DNA from: RPQK01 sp041946865
Lineage (GTDB): Bacteria; Acidobacteriota; UBA6911; RPQK01
Direction: 5' to 3'
DNA length: 37,914 nucleotides
Assembly: GCA_041946865.1 (NCBI GenBank)
Contig: JBHGBF010000193.1
Span: 1-37,914 of the forward strand
The notes under the pieces are model-generated. The model worked only from the letters and a program-made list of their open reading frames with translations, had not been told where the DNA came from and ran no database searches. Numbering within the stretch: position 1 is the first letter of the stretch; each line of letters begins with the position of its first letter. The position numbers and the translations under genes were made by a program. Below are positions 5,942-15,126 of this stretch, piece by piece.

Positions 5942-8710
5942 TCAACCACCCGTCCGGTTCCAGTTGTGCAACACCAGCTCGGCTGTCTCACGAACCATTT
6001 TGTTGGGATCCTGGCCGGCTTTTTGCACGTCTTCAAGCAATCCTGACAAGCGCTCTTCTCCGACGACGGCCAGAACCGACGACCTGACCAGCGGATCGGC
6101 ATCGAAAAGCGCTTCCCGTATCACCGCCTCCTTCTCGGCCGGCAGACCGAAAAGCCGCCTTCCGATCTTCACCTGTTCCTTCCGGTCCCTTTCTCCGAAG
6201 ATCGGAATCAACACCTGTTTGGCCTCCCCCTTCAACCGGAGGTCGATGAGCTCGATGGCATTGTCTCGGATCATGGTCCGGTCGTCCATAGCCAAATAAG
6301 AAAGATAACCTTCGCCGCGGGGCAGGAAGAGATCCAAGGTCCGGAAAATCTTCTCGACACTCCAGCTCTCCCGCTCTTTGACGACCTTGAGCAAGAGGCG
6401 CCAGGCCCGGACATTTCGTGGGGGCCGGGCCGGAGCTTCTCGCCGGCTGTCAAAGTCGGGTGGAACCACGGATTCCAGATTTCGGGCCTGGTAGTACTCC
6501 CGGGCCCATTGCATCAGAACGGGGACGAAGGAGGCCTGGACGTAAGAGAGCTCCCGATACGCTCGGGTCTTGTTTAGCACCTTCAGAGCCCGAAAGGAGA
6601 CGACCGGATCCGGCCAGAAGAGCGCGACCATCAGGGCTGCCCGAGCCGCAGAAGTCCGGATCTGACCCAGGATCAGCGGCACTTCGCGCTTGACCGCCAG
6701 ATCGACATCGGGATTCCTGAGCAGGGCCATGAGGCGGTCAACGGCGTCCGTCCCATAGTTCGCCAACCCGATCCTGGCCGCCTGGCGGGTCCTTCCGGCG
6801 TGGAGGAAAGAAACCAGCGTATCCCAGAACCGCTGATCGCCAAAGTGGCCGATGGCTTCCACGGCGCCCTTCTGGAGCTCCGGATCCGGGCTGTGCAGCC
6901 ATTCGGACAGTACCGGCAGGTAAGCGGTATCGCCCGTGCGGCCCATGATCCTCGCCAGCGCCGCCCCTTGAATTCCCCGCACTTCCCGGCTCCATTTGAG
7001 CACCTTTGCCGAGTCCACGACCCGCTCCGGCTGATCGCCGTAAGTCGCCAGATACACCAGATAGACCGTGGCAGGCGGCTCGTCTCGCTGAAGTTCTTTT
7101 TTCAGTTTCCGCAGATAGCTCTTGGGGTCATAACGGACCAGCAGGTGAAAGGCGGCCGCCCCGGTCTCGGGATCCGGATGCGAGACAAGATTGGAGACCA
7201 TCGGGAACCACGGCGGCAGAGCGGTATAAAGTCCGGAGATGTGGGATTCGAGCATTTCCTCGGCGCCAACCGGACGAAGGGCTGGAGAGCGCCGGCCCGT
7301 CTCCGAGAATGACGCCAGCTGGTCGAGCGCAATACGAAGCCGCCACCCGTCGGTTTCCCGCAGCTGTTCCATCACCAGATCAGCGGAACGGAAATCATGC
7401 AGGTGAAGGCGGCGACGGCTGCGAGCCGCCTGGTGCACGCTCGAGCGCAAATTCTCAATGTAAGCGCGCGACGTCCGCCAGGCCAGGAATGCCCAGGCAA
7501 GGGCCCCGAACAGGATGAGAACCGGAATGAGCCGGAACGAGCTGCTCACTGCAGCCAGGCCAAACAGAAATACCAAGGCGCCGGAAGCATCCCCCAGCCG
7601 GAAAATGAGCAGGTCCACCAGGCTCTTCACGCTGACTGCACCTTGCCCGGCCACCGGTACGTAGAGGACTTCGACAGCGGTCCGATGGAGTGAAGGCCGC
7701 AGGAAACCGTCGATAGCTCTCAGAGAGACCGCCGGCACAAGCCCAGGGGAGGCGACTCCAATCGCCGATCCCCCGACCAGACTCGTCGGCAGGACCATCA
7801 GCGCCGCCGGTATACCGAATCGATTGAGCAAACGCCCGGTCGCTACCAACTGGAACATGCCGGAGACCAGGAAGCTGCTCCCAAAGACCACACTGATAAG
7901 TTGAGGGAGATCCTTCGGGGCCGTAAGTCTCACCAATCCCAGATACTGGAGATCGATCATCGTCGTAACGAGGCCTGAAATGAAAACCAGGGCAGCTATC
8001 GAGCGCAGATACGGAGAAGCGAGCAGCCCCTTCGAGTAAATCCGCTCCGGCTCATCCTCGGGAAGAGTCGGTGGTCCCGACGCAGTCGAGTCTGGGACGC
8101 GACTGCGCGACTTGCGCCGTCCCGAGCGGCCGATAATCATGAAAACCAGTTGAAGCAGCAGCAGGATTGCGAGGATCTGTTCCAACAGCCCCGCAGTTCC
8201 GACCCGCTCGGTCCAGATGTACGTCCAGGACGCTCCGGCCGCCCCGCCCAGGATTCCCCCCATCCCTAGAAGCCCAAAGACCCGCTTTCCTTCGCGAGCC
8301 GTAAACAGGTCGTAGCAGACCACCCAGCCAAGAGTCGGCAGAAGCAGGGCAAACAGCCCCGCCCAGACAAAGAAAACGAAATTGATCCAGTAATTTCCCT
8401 CCTCCAGCAGATGCGAAGCGCCGGCTAAGGTCAGTATGAAGAAAACCAGAGTGCCGCTCGATAGAGCGAGGTGTGAAAGCTGTCGGGCGAGGATCCGATA
8501 CAGAAGCACGACAGGCGCCGCCAGCGCGGCAGAAAGCACATAGAGCAACGGCATCCGCCAGTCAAAACCGACTTTCTGGAGGAAAAACGTGAGCTGAAGC
8601 GCCTTGATGACCGTCACACAACCCATGGCCAGAAAGAAGTAACTGGCCATGATCAGGACGACCGGCGCCTCCTCCGGCCGAAGCAGCAGAGCCTTAAAGA
8701 GACGATTCAG
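5942..8710 (-). CDS. NTT/MFS-type membrane protein with C-terminal HEAT repeats
   Basis: About 922 residues. The first ~430 form about 12 membrane helices resembling the ATP/ADP translocase-like (Npt1/Npt2) branch of the MFS. The last ~450 form a soluble HEAT-repeat array, for example LQKGAVEAIGHFGDQRFWD and KREVPLILGQIRTSAARAAL. In such bacterial chimeras nucleotide transport has rarely been shown, so the substrate is open. The first ATG is at 8650. However, the frame is open upstream and AGGAGG (complement of 8716-8721) lies 5 nt before an in-frame CTG at 8708-8710. Starting there adds NRLFKALLLRPEEAPVVLI, which looks like the usual N-terminus of this family, so I placed the start at CTG. 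The CNBD gene follows after 18 nt. Confidence 0.7.
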   Translation of the reverse strand: MNRLFKALLLRPEEAPVVLIMASYFFLAMGCVTVIKALQLTFFLQKVGFDWRMPLLYVLSAALAAPVVLLYRILARQLSHLALSSGTLVFFILTLAGASHLLEEGNYWINFVFFVWAGLFALLLPTLGWVVCYDLFTAREGKRVFGLLGMGGILGGAAGASWTYIWTERVGTAGLLEQILAILLLLQLVFMIIGRSGRRKSRSRVPDSTASGPPTLPEDEPERIYSKGLLASPYLRSIAALVFISGLVTTMIDLQYLGLVRLTAPKDLPQLISVVFGSSFLVSGMFQLVATGRLLNRFGIPAALMVLPTSLVGGSAIGVASPGLVPAVSLRAIDGFLRPSLHRTAVEVLYVPVAGQGAVSVKSLVDLLIFRLGDASGALVFLFGLAAVSSSFRLIPVLILFGALAWAFLAWRTSRAYIENLRSSVHQAARSRRRLHLHDFRSADLVMEQLRETDGWRLRIALDQLASFSETGRRSPALRPVGAEEMLESHISGLYTALPPWFPMVSNLVSHPDPETGAAAFHLLVRYDPKSYLRKLKKELQRDEPPATVYLVYLATYGDQPERVVDSAKVLKWSREVRGIQGAALARIMGRTGDTAYLPVLSEWLHSPDPELQKGAVEAIGHFGDQRFWDTLVSFLHAGRTRQAARIGLANYGTDAVDRLMALLRNPDVDLAVKREVPLILGQIRTSAARAALMVALFWPDPVVSFRALKVLNKTRAYRELSYVQASFVPVLMQWAREYYQARNLESVVPPDFDSRREAPARPPRNVRAWRLLLKVVKERESWSVEKIFRTLDLFLPRGEGYLSYLAMDDRTMIRDNAIELIDLRLKGEAKQVLIPIFGERDRKEQVKIGRRLFGLPAEKEAVIREALFDADPLVRSSVLAVVGEERLSGLLEDVQKAGQDPNKMVRETAELVLHNWNRTGG

Positions 8711-8995
8711 TAGGACCTCCTGTGAGGTTTATTCTAAACGCTCACTTTATTCCACCGAAAGTGTTCGTGTCAGGCATGACACACGTGTCTGCGAGCGAAG
8801 ACTCGAGCGCCGCGGAGGGCGCAACGACGCCACGAACGCCAGCAACAACAGGAACCGCAACGACAGTGATGCGAAACCCCGTCTTCTGGCGCCCTCTCTT
8901 CGCCGGGTCTTGAGGACTTTTTTTGGGCTTAGCCCGCCTGGCACGCCGCTTGCTGCCTGAAAGACGAACAAACATGCCGAAGGGGGTAGTGTAGA
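8711..8995. other. Divergent intergenic region with a short palindrome
   Basis: This separates the MFS/HEAT gene (minus) from pbp1A (plus). No gene is supported. GTGTCA at 8767-8772 and TGACAC at 8777-8782 form a 16-bp dyad with a 4-base centre, a plausible operator for either gene. TCTGCGAGCGAAG at 8788-8800 also occurs inside the 56-bp repeat at 16425 and 26903. A GAGGGCGC/GCGCCCTC pair near 8815 and 8889 encloses a long loop and is weak. Confidence 0.4.
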
Positions 8996-11254
8996 ATGAT
9001 CTCGATGAAGAATTCCGCGAGCAGGCACAAGCGATATTCCCTGTTCTGGGCCACTTATGCCCTTGTGGTTCTCGGTGTGGCCGTCATTGGCATGGCACTC
9101 GGACTTATTTTTGGCTACGCCATCGATTTGCCGCGGGTAGACGAGCTCCAGAAAGTTCGTCCTAATGTCGTGTCTTACGTTTATGCCGACGACGGGCGCG
9201 TGCTCGGCCAGTTTGCGACCGAGAAGCGAGTCCTGGTGACCTTCAACCAGATCCCGAAACGCTTGAAGGAGGCCATCCTCGCAGCAGAGGATTCGCAGTT
9301 CTTTCGTCACTCCGGAATCGATTTCAGCCGTGCTTTCATGACGCTGTTCCGTGACATTGTTTTCGGGGAGCGGAAGGGCTTTTCGACCCTGACCATGCAG
9401 CTGAGCAAGCTGCAGTTCACCAGCAGAGAAAGGACCCTCAAGCGCAAGGTCACCGACATGCTTTATGCGATTGAGCTGGAGAAGACCTACTCGAAAGAGC
9501 AGATCTTCACCATCTACTTCAACCAGATCTACATGGGGCACGGGACATACGGGTTTGCGGCAGCCGCGGACTATTACCTTCACAAGGAACTGAAGGACTT
9601 GACGGTCGCGGAATGCGCTTTGCTGGCCGGCATCGTGCAGTCCCCGGAAAGACACTCGCCAATCAATCACCCTGATCAGGCGCTCAGACGCAGAAACAAC
9701 TACGTGCTCCCCCGCATGCTGCAGGAGGGATTCATCGACCGGGTGACCTACGAGAAGAGCCTGAAAGAGCCGCTGGTGGTGCACGGGCGTAACTTCGAGT
9801 CGGGTCCCGCGCCGTACTTTGTCGAATGGGTCCGCATCTACCTGGAGCAGAAACACACGGCAGACGAGATCTGGAAAAGCGGGCTGAAGATCCACACGAC
9901 TGTCGACTACGACATGCAGGTGGCGGCGAATCGGGCGGTCAAAGAAGGGCTGAAGCGTTTCGACCGCGAGCGCCGCCGGTGGCACGGTCCGATCGAGCGA
10001 GGTCAGGACCCGAACACCTATCGCCATCCGGACTGGCTGGAGATCTTCTATGAGGGGCTCATGGTCCCCGGCGTGGTCGTCCAGTCAGGCCCGTCTCAGG
10101 CCCAGGTGAAGCTGGGGAGTTACGCCGCGCTCGTCGGCGTGGACGACGTGAAATGGACCGGCAGAAAGCGGGTTAACGAAGTCTTGCGCCGAGGCGACGT
10201 GGCGATGTTCACGATCCTGAAGATTAACCAGAATGAGAGGACGCTTCAGGTCACCCTTGACCGCGTGCCGGAAGCGCAGGCGGCCCTTCTGGCCATAGAG
10301 AACAAGACCGGCGCCATCAAGGCCATGGTCGGGGGCTTCGACTTCCGCTACAGCAAATTCAACCGCGCCACCCAGGCGTTGCGCCAGCCGGGTTCCATCT
10401 TCAAGCCCTTCACCTACGTGACCGCCATGGAGAGCGGCTATTCCCCGTACGATACGGTCCTGGACGCTCCCATCAGTTTTCGCGACGGGCTGGGGCGCCT
10501 CTGGGAACCGACCAACGAGGACGAAGAATACAAGGGACTGATCACGATCCAGCAGGCCTTGTACCAGTCTCGCAACGTCCCCACCGTCCGGCTCGCAAAC
10601 GCGCTGGGTATCAAGCGAATCATCGACGTCGCTCACCGCTTCGGAATCCGCCGGGAATTCCCTCCGTATCTCCCCGTATCTCTGGGCGCCGGTGAACTGA
10701 CTCTGCTTGACATCACTTCCGCCTTCACGACGTTTCCAAACAACGGCGTCCGCCCCGAACCTTATTTCATCAAGCGGGTCGAGGACTACAACGGCGTGAC
10801 CCTCGAAGAGCACCGACACCGGGTCGAGGAAGTCATTTCTCCAGAGACGGCCGGCAAAATGGTCTTCATGTTAAGGCAGGTGGCGCTGCATGGAACAGCC
10901 GTAACGGCAGTCCATGCAGCCGGCCCGGACTTCGCCCGGCCGATGGGCGGGAAGACCGGTACGACAAACGACTTCACGGACAGCTGGTACGTGGGGTTCA
11001 TTCCCCAGCTCACCGCCGGCGTCTGGGCGGGACGAGACGAAAAGAAACCTCTCGGCAACCGGGTCTTCGGCGCCACTCTGGCACTTCCGATCTGGATTGA
11101 CTTCATGCGGGAGGTCTTTAAGCAGCTGCCGGCCGCCGACTTTGAGACGAGCTACGAACCGACGGGCCCTTCTGACACAAGCAACCAGCTGCTCACAAGC
11201 CAGCCCGTCCCCAACGAGCCGATTACGGTGGAAGACATCAAACCGCCGCTGTAA
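8996..11254 (+). CDS. Penicillin-binding protein 1A-type bifunctional transglycosylase/transpeptidase
   Basis: A 752-residue class A PBP that polymerises and cross-links peptidoglycan from the inner-membrane outer face. One N-terminal membrane anchor (about 15-42). GT51 domain: AAEDSQFFRHSGID with catalytic Glu98, then FSTLTMQLSK where GGSTxTQQLxKN is usual. Transpeptidase domain: SIFK with nucleophile Ser467, SRN at 525-527 and KTGT at 653-656, all intact. The tail is Pro/Ser/Thr-rich. The ATG at 8996 follows an AGGGGG box about 8 nt upstream; ATG 9005 is a weaker alternative. It converges on the polyprenyl synthase gene 22 nt downstream. Confidence 0.93.
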   Translation: MISMKNSASRHKRYSLFWATYALVVLGVAVIGMALGLIFGYAIDLPRVDELQKVRPNVVSYVYADDGRVLGQFATEKRVLVTFNQIPKRLKEAILAAEDSQFFRHSGIDFSRAFMTLFRDIVFGERKGFSTLTMQLSKLQFTSRERTLKRKVTDMLYAIELEKTYSKEQIFTIYFNQIYMGHGTYGFAAAADYYLHKELKDLTVAECALLAGIVQSPERHSPINHPDQALRRRNNYVLPRMLQEGFIDRVTYEKSLKEPLVVHGRNFESGPAPYFVEWVRIYLEQKHTADEIWKSGLKIHTTVDYDMQVAANRAVKEGLKRFDRERRRWHGPIERGQDPNTYRHPDWLEIFYEGLMVPGVVVQSGPSQAQVKLGSYAALVGVDDVKWTGRKRVNEVLRRGDVAMFTILKINQNERTLQVTLDRVPEAQAALLAIENKTGAIKAMVGGFDFRYSKFNRATQALRQPGSIFKPFTYVTAMESGYSPYDTVLDAPISFRDGLGRLWEPTNEDEEYKGLITIQQALYQSRNVPTVRLANALGIKRIIDVAHRFGIRREFPPYLPVSLGAGELTLLDITSAFTTFPNNGVRPEPYFIKRVEDYNGVTLEEHRHRVEEVISPETAGKMVFMLRQVALHGTAVTAVHAAGPDFARPMGGKTGTTNDFTDSWYVGFIPQLTAGVWAGRDEKKPLGNRVFGATLALPIWIDFMREVFKQLPAADFETSYEPTGPSDTSNQLLTSQPVPNEPITVEDIKPPL

Positions 11255-11276
11255 GGGTGGCGTTGGCGATTGTGCT

Positions 11277-12269
11277 CTACGATTCTCGTGTGGTGACAAA
11301 GTCGGGGATGCGCAGAAGGGCGTCCCGGTAGACCGAGTCGGGGAATCCCGCCAGGCATTCCTTGGCGTCCGCCGCGTACTTCTCCGCCAGGCGCTTCAGC
11401 TCGATTCCAGTCTCGTAGGCGTTCACCAGCTCGATGATCTTGCTCTTGTTTTCGCTGGTGAAATCCTTGTCCCGAATCACGCCTCGGACAAATTCCTTCT
11501 CGCGAGCCGTGGCGCGCTCCATGAGAAACGTGATCGGAAGCGTTACCCGCCCCTCTTCCAGGTCTTTGAGGACCGGCTTGCCGAGCACGCTCTCAGTGGA
11601 GGTGTAGTCAAGCAGGTCGTCGATAAGCTGAAAGGCCATGCCGAGAGAGGTGCCGTACTGCTCGATCTTCTGTTCGAGCTCGCGGCCGACTTTTCCCAGC
11701 ATTCCGCCCAGCCGGCCGCACCCGCCAAAGAGATAAGCGGTTTTGCGCCGGCATATTTCCAGCTGTCTTGCCACCGGAATGTCCGAGCGTCCGTTCTGAT
11801 CGAGCTGCAATAACTCGCCCTCGACCATCTTCCGGGTGATGTCGATCAGAAGCTCCAAGATTCGAAAATCCTGGAGGTCGAGCGCCAGGCGGAAGGAGGT
11901 CATGTAGAGCCAGTCACCCATCAGTACTGTAATGGAGTTGCCCCACACGTGGTTGACCGAAGGCCGGCCTCTGCGGAGGGCGGCGTTGTCGATGATGTCG
12001 TCGTGAACCAGCGTCGCCACGTGAATGAGCTCGACCACGACGCCCAGCTTGATGGCCGGCGCCCCTTCGTATCCGCACATACGCGCAGCCAGAAGCAGGA
12101 TAGCCGGGCGCAGCCGCTTTCCGCCGCTCTCGTGAACATACTGGTTGATATCTCCGACCAAAGAGACTCCCGAATTCGAATGAGTGCGAAGCTCTGCCTC
12201 TACCTTGCCCAGGTCTCGCTCCACCAGACGGAAGATATCCTTCGCGGTCACTATCGACCCAAGTGCCAT
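11277..12269 (-). CDS. Long-chain trans-polyprenyl diphosphate synthase (octaprenyl/heptaprenyl type)
   Basis: A 330-residue class I prenyltransferase that adds isopentenyl diphosphate units to an allylic primer to make the quinone side chain. Both aspartate-rich motifs are complete: DDIID at 90-94 and DDLLD at 217-221. GGKRLRP near 49-55 binds IPP. Small residues (Ala, Thr) sit four and five positions before the first motif, which in this family allows long products, so a C35-C50 product is likelier than farnesyl or geranylgeranyl. It is the last gene of the minus-strand run larC-metG-tatD, 45 nt after tatD. The upstream ribosome-binding site is weak. Confidence 0.88.
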   Translation of the reverse strand: MALGSIVTAKDIFRLVERDLGKVEAELRTHSNSGVSLVGDINQYVHESGGKRLRPAILLLAARMCGYEGAPAIKLGVVVELIHVATLVHDDIIDNAALRRGRPSVNHVWGNSITVLMGDWLYMTSFRLALDLQDFRILELLIDITRKMVEGELLQLDQNGRSDIPVARQLEICRRKTAYLFGGCGRLGGMLGKVGRELEQKIEQYGTSLGMAFQLIDDLLDYTSTESVLGKPVLKDLEEGRVTLPITFLMERATAREKEFVRGVIRDKDFTSENKSKIIELVNAYETGIELKRLAEKYAADAKECLAGFPDSVYRDALLRIPDFVTTRES

Positions 12270-12314
12270 GTTCTCTGCTTTCCGCGCTACTATAGCCTAA
12301 GCCACACAGTCAGT

Positions 12315-13109
12315 TCAAAATCGAACGGCAGCAGGCAGGCCAAACAGCCGGCTGAAGTTCGCTTTAGTCTGCTCCCCAATGACGGGGGCCGTGACTCCCC
12401 TTTCGGACGCCAACACCTCCGCCACCCTTACCACAAAACTCGGCTCGTTGCGACGCCCGCGATAGGGAACAGGCGCCAGATAGGGGCAATCGGTCTCGAT
12501 CAGCAGGCGATCAGCCGGGATTTCCCGGGCAATGGCCCGCAGTCTCTCGGCGTTCCGGAACGATAGAATTCCTCCAAAGGAAATGCAGAAGCCCAAGCCG
12601 AGCGCAAATCGGGCCGTCTGCTCCTCGGAAGTGAAACAGTGCAGAACACCGGAAGCCGGGGACTCGAGCTCCGCCTCGAGGATCCGGCACGTTTCTTCGT
12701 CCGCCTCCCGGGTGTGAATAATGACCGGCTTCCGCAAACGGTTCGCCATCCGCAGTTGCTCGCGAAACGCTTCACGCTGCTGCTCTCTGGGCGAGTAATC
12801 GTAATGAAAGTCGAGCCCAATTTCACCCAGGCCCACCATTTTGGGGTGAGCCAGCAGCGACGCCAGCCTGTCGGCCACCTGGGGCGTGAAGCATCTGGCG
12901 TCATGCGGATGAACACCCACGGCACCGACGAGGTCCGGTTGACTTTCCAGCACCTCAAGCATACGGGCAACCCTCCCGGCCTCGCCCGTCAGGCATCCCA
13001 CCGTCAGAATCCGCTCCACGCCGGCCAGCCTGGCCCTGTTCAACACCTCGGGCAGATCAGGAGCAAACTCGCCTGAATCCAGGTGGGCGTGGGAATCGAT
13101 GTAAGTCAT
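12315..13109 (-). CDS. tatD: TatD-family metal-dependent deoxyribonuclease
   Basis: A 264-residue TIM-barrel hydrolase of the TatD/YcfH/YjjV family, which cleaves DNA ends using divalent metals. Visible ligands are HAHLD at residues 7-11, a GEIGLDFHYDYS segment with the bridging glutamate, IIHTREAD, the CFTSEEQ histidine/phenylalanine site and the ETDCPYLAP signature near the end. Length is normal for the family. It sits 88 nt after metG on the same strand; metG-tatD pairs are common in bacteria. No clear ribosome-binding site precedes the ATG, so it may be translated by coupling or from a weak site. Confidence 0.92.
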   Translation of the reverse strand: MTYIDSHAHLDSGEFAPDLPEVLNRARLAGVERILTVGCLTGEAGRVARMLEVLESQPDLVGAVGVHPHDARCFTPQVADRLASLLAHPKMVGLGEIGLDFHYDYSPREQQREAFREQLRMANRLRKPVIIHTREADEETCRILEAELESPASGVLHCFTSEEQTARFALGLGFCISFGGILSFRNAERLRAIAREIPADRLLIETDCPYLAPVPYRGRRNEPSFVVRVAEVLASERGVTAPVIGEQTKANFSRLFGLPAAVRF

Positions 13110-13197
13110 TTGAAATGCCGTCGGACCGAAGACTGGCAGACGAACAAACCGGCAAGCCAGCCCGCGCGAAGATTTGTCTGTCAGCCAGCCGGTTGTC

Positions 13198-15126
13198 CTA
13201 CTTCAAGCGGGAACCCAGGACCACCGGCTCGGTGAAAGTCGCCAGTACGGGCACGCCGCCGTGAGAAGCCGCCACAATCATTCCGTTTGAAACAACACCC
13301 ATGAGCTTTGCCGGTTTCAAGTTCGTCACGACGACCACAAACCTGCCGATCAGAGCCTCCGGCGCGTAGGCCTTTCCGATCCCCGCCACCAACTGGCGCG
13401 TCTCTTGCCCGATGTCGACCTGCAGCTTAATCAGCTTGTCGGATTGTGGCACCCGCTCGGCCTCGAGAATCTTTCCGACTCTCATCTCGACCTTGGCAAA
13501 ATCCTCGATACTGATCTGGCCGCTGCAGGGGGCCTCGTGGTCAACGGCCGACTCGGGTGGCTTCTGATCTTGCGGCTCTTGCCGCCCGCGGCTGGCCGCG
13601 AGCCGCGCGTTGAATTCATCGGGATCCAGTCGCGTGTAGACCGCCTCGACCGGGCCCGTCCGGCTGCCCGGCTTGAGCTCCCCCCAGACCAGACCGCGGG
13701 GCCTACGATCTTCGCCCGCTCGCTCCGCGCCCAGCTGTTTCAGGATCGCCTGAGAACCGTCGGGTATAACGGGGCTGAGCAGTGCGGCAATGATCCGCAG
13801 AGTTTCCGACGCATTATAAAGAACGGTCGCTAGCCGGACCTTCTTGGACCGATCTCGGGCCAGCACCCACGGCTCGTTTGCCACGACGTACCGGTTGGCG
13901 ACCGAGATCAATTCCCGAATGCTGTCGAGCGCCTTGGCGATATGCAACCGGTCGAAGTTCTCTTTGTAGAGCTGGACGGTCTCCTGGCTGAACCGCCGGA
14001 GCTCCTCATCGCCACCCTCCGCATCGCCCGGCTCCGGAATTGCACCGTTGAAGTAGTTCTCGAGCATCTTGAGAATGCGGCTCGTGAGGTTGCCCAGATC
14101 GTTGACGAGATCGCTGTTGACCCGGCTGATCAGGGCGGGATAGGAGAAATCGTTGTCCCCGCCAGGCGGTATGTCTCTCAAGATAAAGTACTTGACGTAA
14201 TCTGCGGGAAGAAGCTCGGTCAACTCGGTGGAGGGGATGACCCCGGCGCTTTTTTCCACGTCATATTCCGACCAGCCGTGCGTCACGATCCGACGGGGAG
14301 GCTCGAGCCCGGCGGCCATCAGGAAGGCCGGCCAATAAACGGCGTGAAAACGGAGAACGTCTCTGCCGACGAGCTGAACGTCGGCAGGCCAGAGTTTCCG
14401 GAAACGGGCCATGTCGTGCGGGAACCCGGCACCGGAAAGGTAGCCGGTCAGGGCATCAAACCACACATAGAAGACGTGCTTCTCTTCATCCGGCACCCTG
14501 ATCCCCCATTCAAAGGAGGTCCGGGTGATGGGTAGGTCTTCCAGTCCTCCTTTGACAAGACTGACGATCTCGTTCATCCGGGAGGACGGGACGACAAAAT
14601 TCGGATTGTCCTGATAAAAGGCGAGCAGCTGGTCCTGGAAGCTCGAAAGCTTGAACAAAATAACAGATTCAGACACCGGCTCAGCCCGGCTCCCGCAATC
14701 CGGGCAACTCTTCTGATCCTTTTCGAGGTACGCTTCACAGTTGACGCAATAGTTTCCTTTGTACTGATCAGGGTAGAGGAACCGGTTCTTTTTTATTCTG
14801 CGGAACAACTCCTGAACGGCCTCAGCGTGATGCTCTTCAGTCGTCCGAATGAAATGATCGTAACGGAGCCCGAGCTTTTCCCACGCCTGTCGGAATTCCT
14901 CGGCATACCGGTCGGCCAGCTGGCGCGGCGTAAGCGAATGGTCTCGGGCGGTTCGTTCTATCTTCAGCCCGTGCTCGTCGGTCCCTGCCAGTGCGTAGAC
15001 CTGCTGCCCGACGAGGCGCTTGTAGCGAGCGATAGCGTCGCCGAGAACGATCGTGTAAGTTTGGCCCACATGCGGAGCCGTATTAACGTAGTAAAGAGGA
15101 GTCGTCAGGTAGAACGTCTTACTCAT
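13198..15126 (-). CDS. metG: Methionyl-tRNA synthetase with altered HIGH and KMSKS motifs
   Basis: A 642-residue class I synthetase that charges tRNA-Met. The Rossmann fold, connective peptide with a Cys4 zinc site (C127, C130, C141, C144), helical anticodon domain and C-terminal EMAP/Trbp111-like tRNA-binding domain (about 535-642) are present in order. Two signatures are unusual. HIGH reads HVGQ at 19-22. The KMSKS loop is shortened: after HGW the sequence is SEYDVEKSAGVIPS (286-299), missing about three residues of KMSKS and one after it, while both flanks align in frame. Overlaps larC by 8 nt. As the only metG here, in its usual tatD context, it is probably functional, but a second copy elsewhere cannot be excluded. 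Confidence 0.9.
   Translation of the reverse strand: MSKTFYLTTPLYYVNTAPHVGQTYTIVLGDAIARYKRLVGQQVYALAGTDEHGLKIERTARDHSLTPRQLADRYAEEFRQAWEKLGLRYDHFIRTTEEHHAEAVQELFRRIKKNRFLYPDQYKGNYCVNCEAYLEKDQKSCPDCGSRAEPVSESVILFKLSSFQDQLLAFYQDNPNFVVPSSRMNEIVSLVKGGLEDLPITRTSFEWGIRVPDEEKHVFYVWFDALTGYLSGAGFPHDMARFRKLWPADVQLVGRDVLRFHAVYWPAFLMAAGLEPPRRIVTHGWSEYDVEKSAGVIPSTELTELLPADYVKYFILRDIPPGGDNDFSYPALISRVNSDLVNDLGNLTSRILKMLENYFNGAIPEPGDAEGGDEELRRFSQETVQLYKENFDRLHIAKALDSIRELISVANRYVVANEPWVLARDRSKKVRLATVLYNASETLRIIAALLSPVIPDGSQAILKQLGAERAGEDRRPRGLVWGELKPGSRTGPVEAVYTRLDPDEFNARLAASRGRQEPQDQKPPESAVDHEAPCSGQISIEDFAKVEMRVGKILEAERVPQSDKLIKLQVDIGQETRQLVAGIGKAYAPEALIGRFVVVVTNLKPAKLMGVVSNGMIVAASHGGVPVLATFTEPVVLGSRLK

Noticed and set aside
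8788..8800. A third copy of the 56-bp repeat
   Set aside because: Only 13 bases match (TCTGCGAGCGAAG); this is suggestive but too short to call a copy.
8747..10027. Minus-strand open frame overlapping pbp1A
   Set aside because: It runs antisense to the clear GT51 domain and has no recognisable motif or ribosome-binding site.
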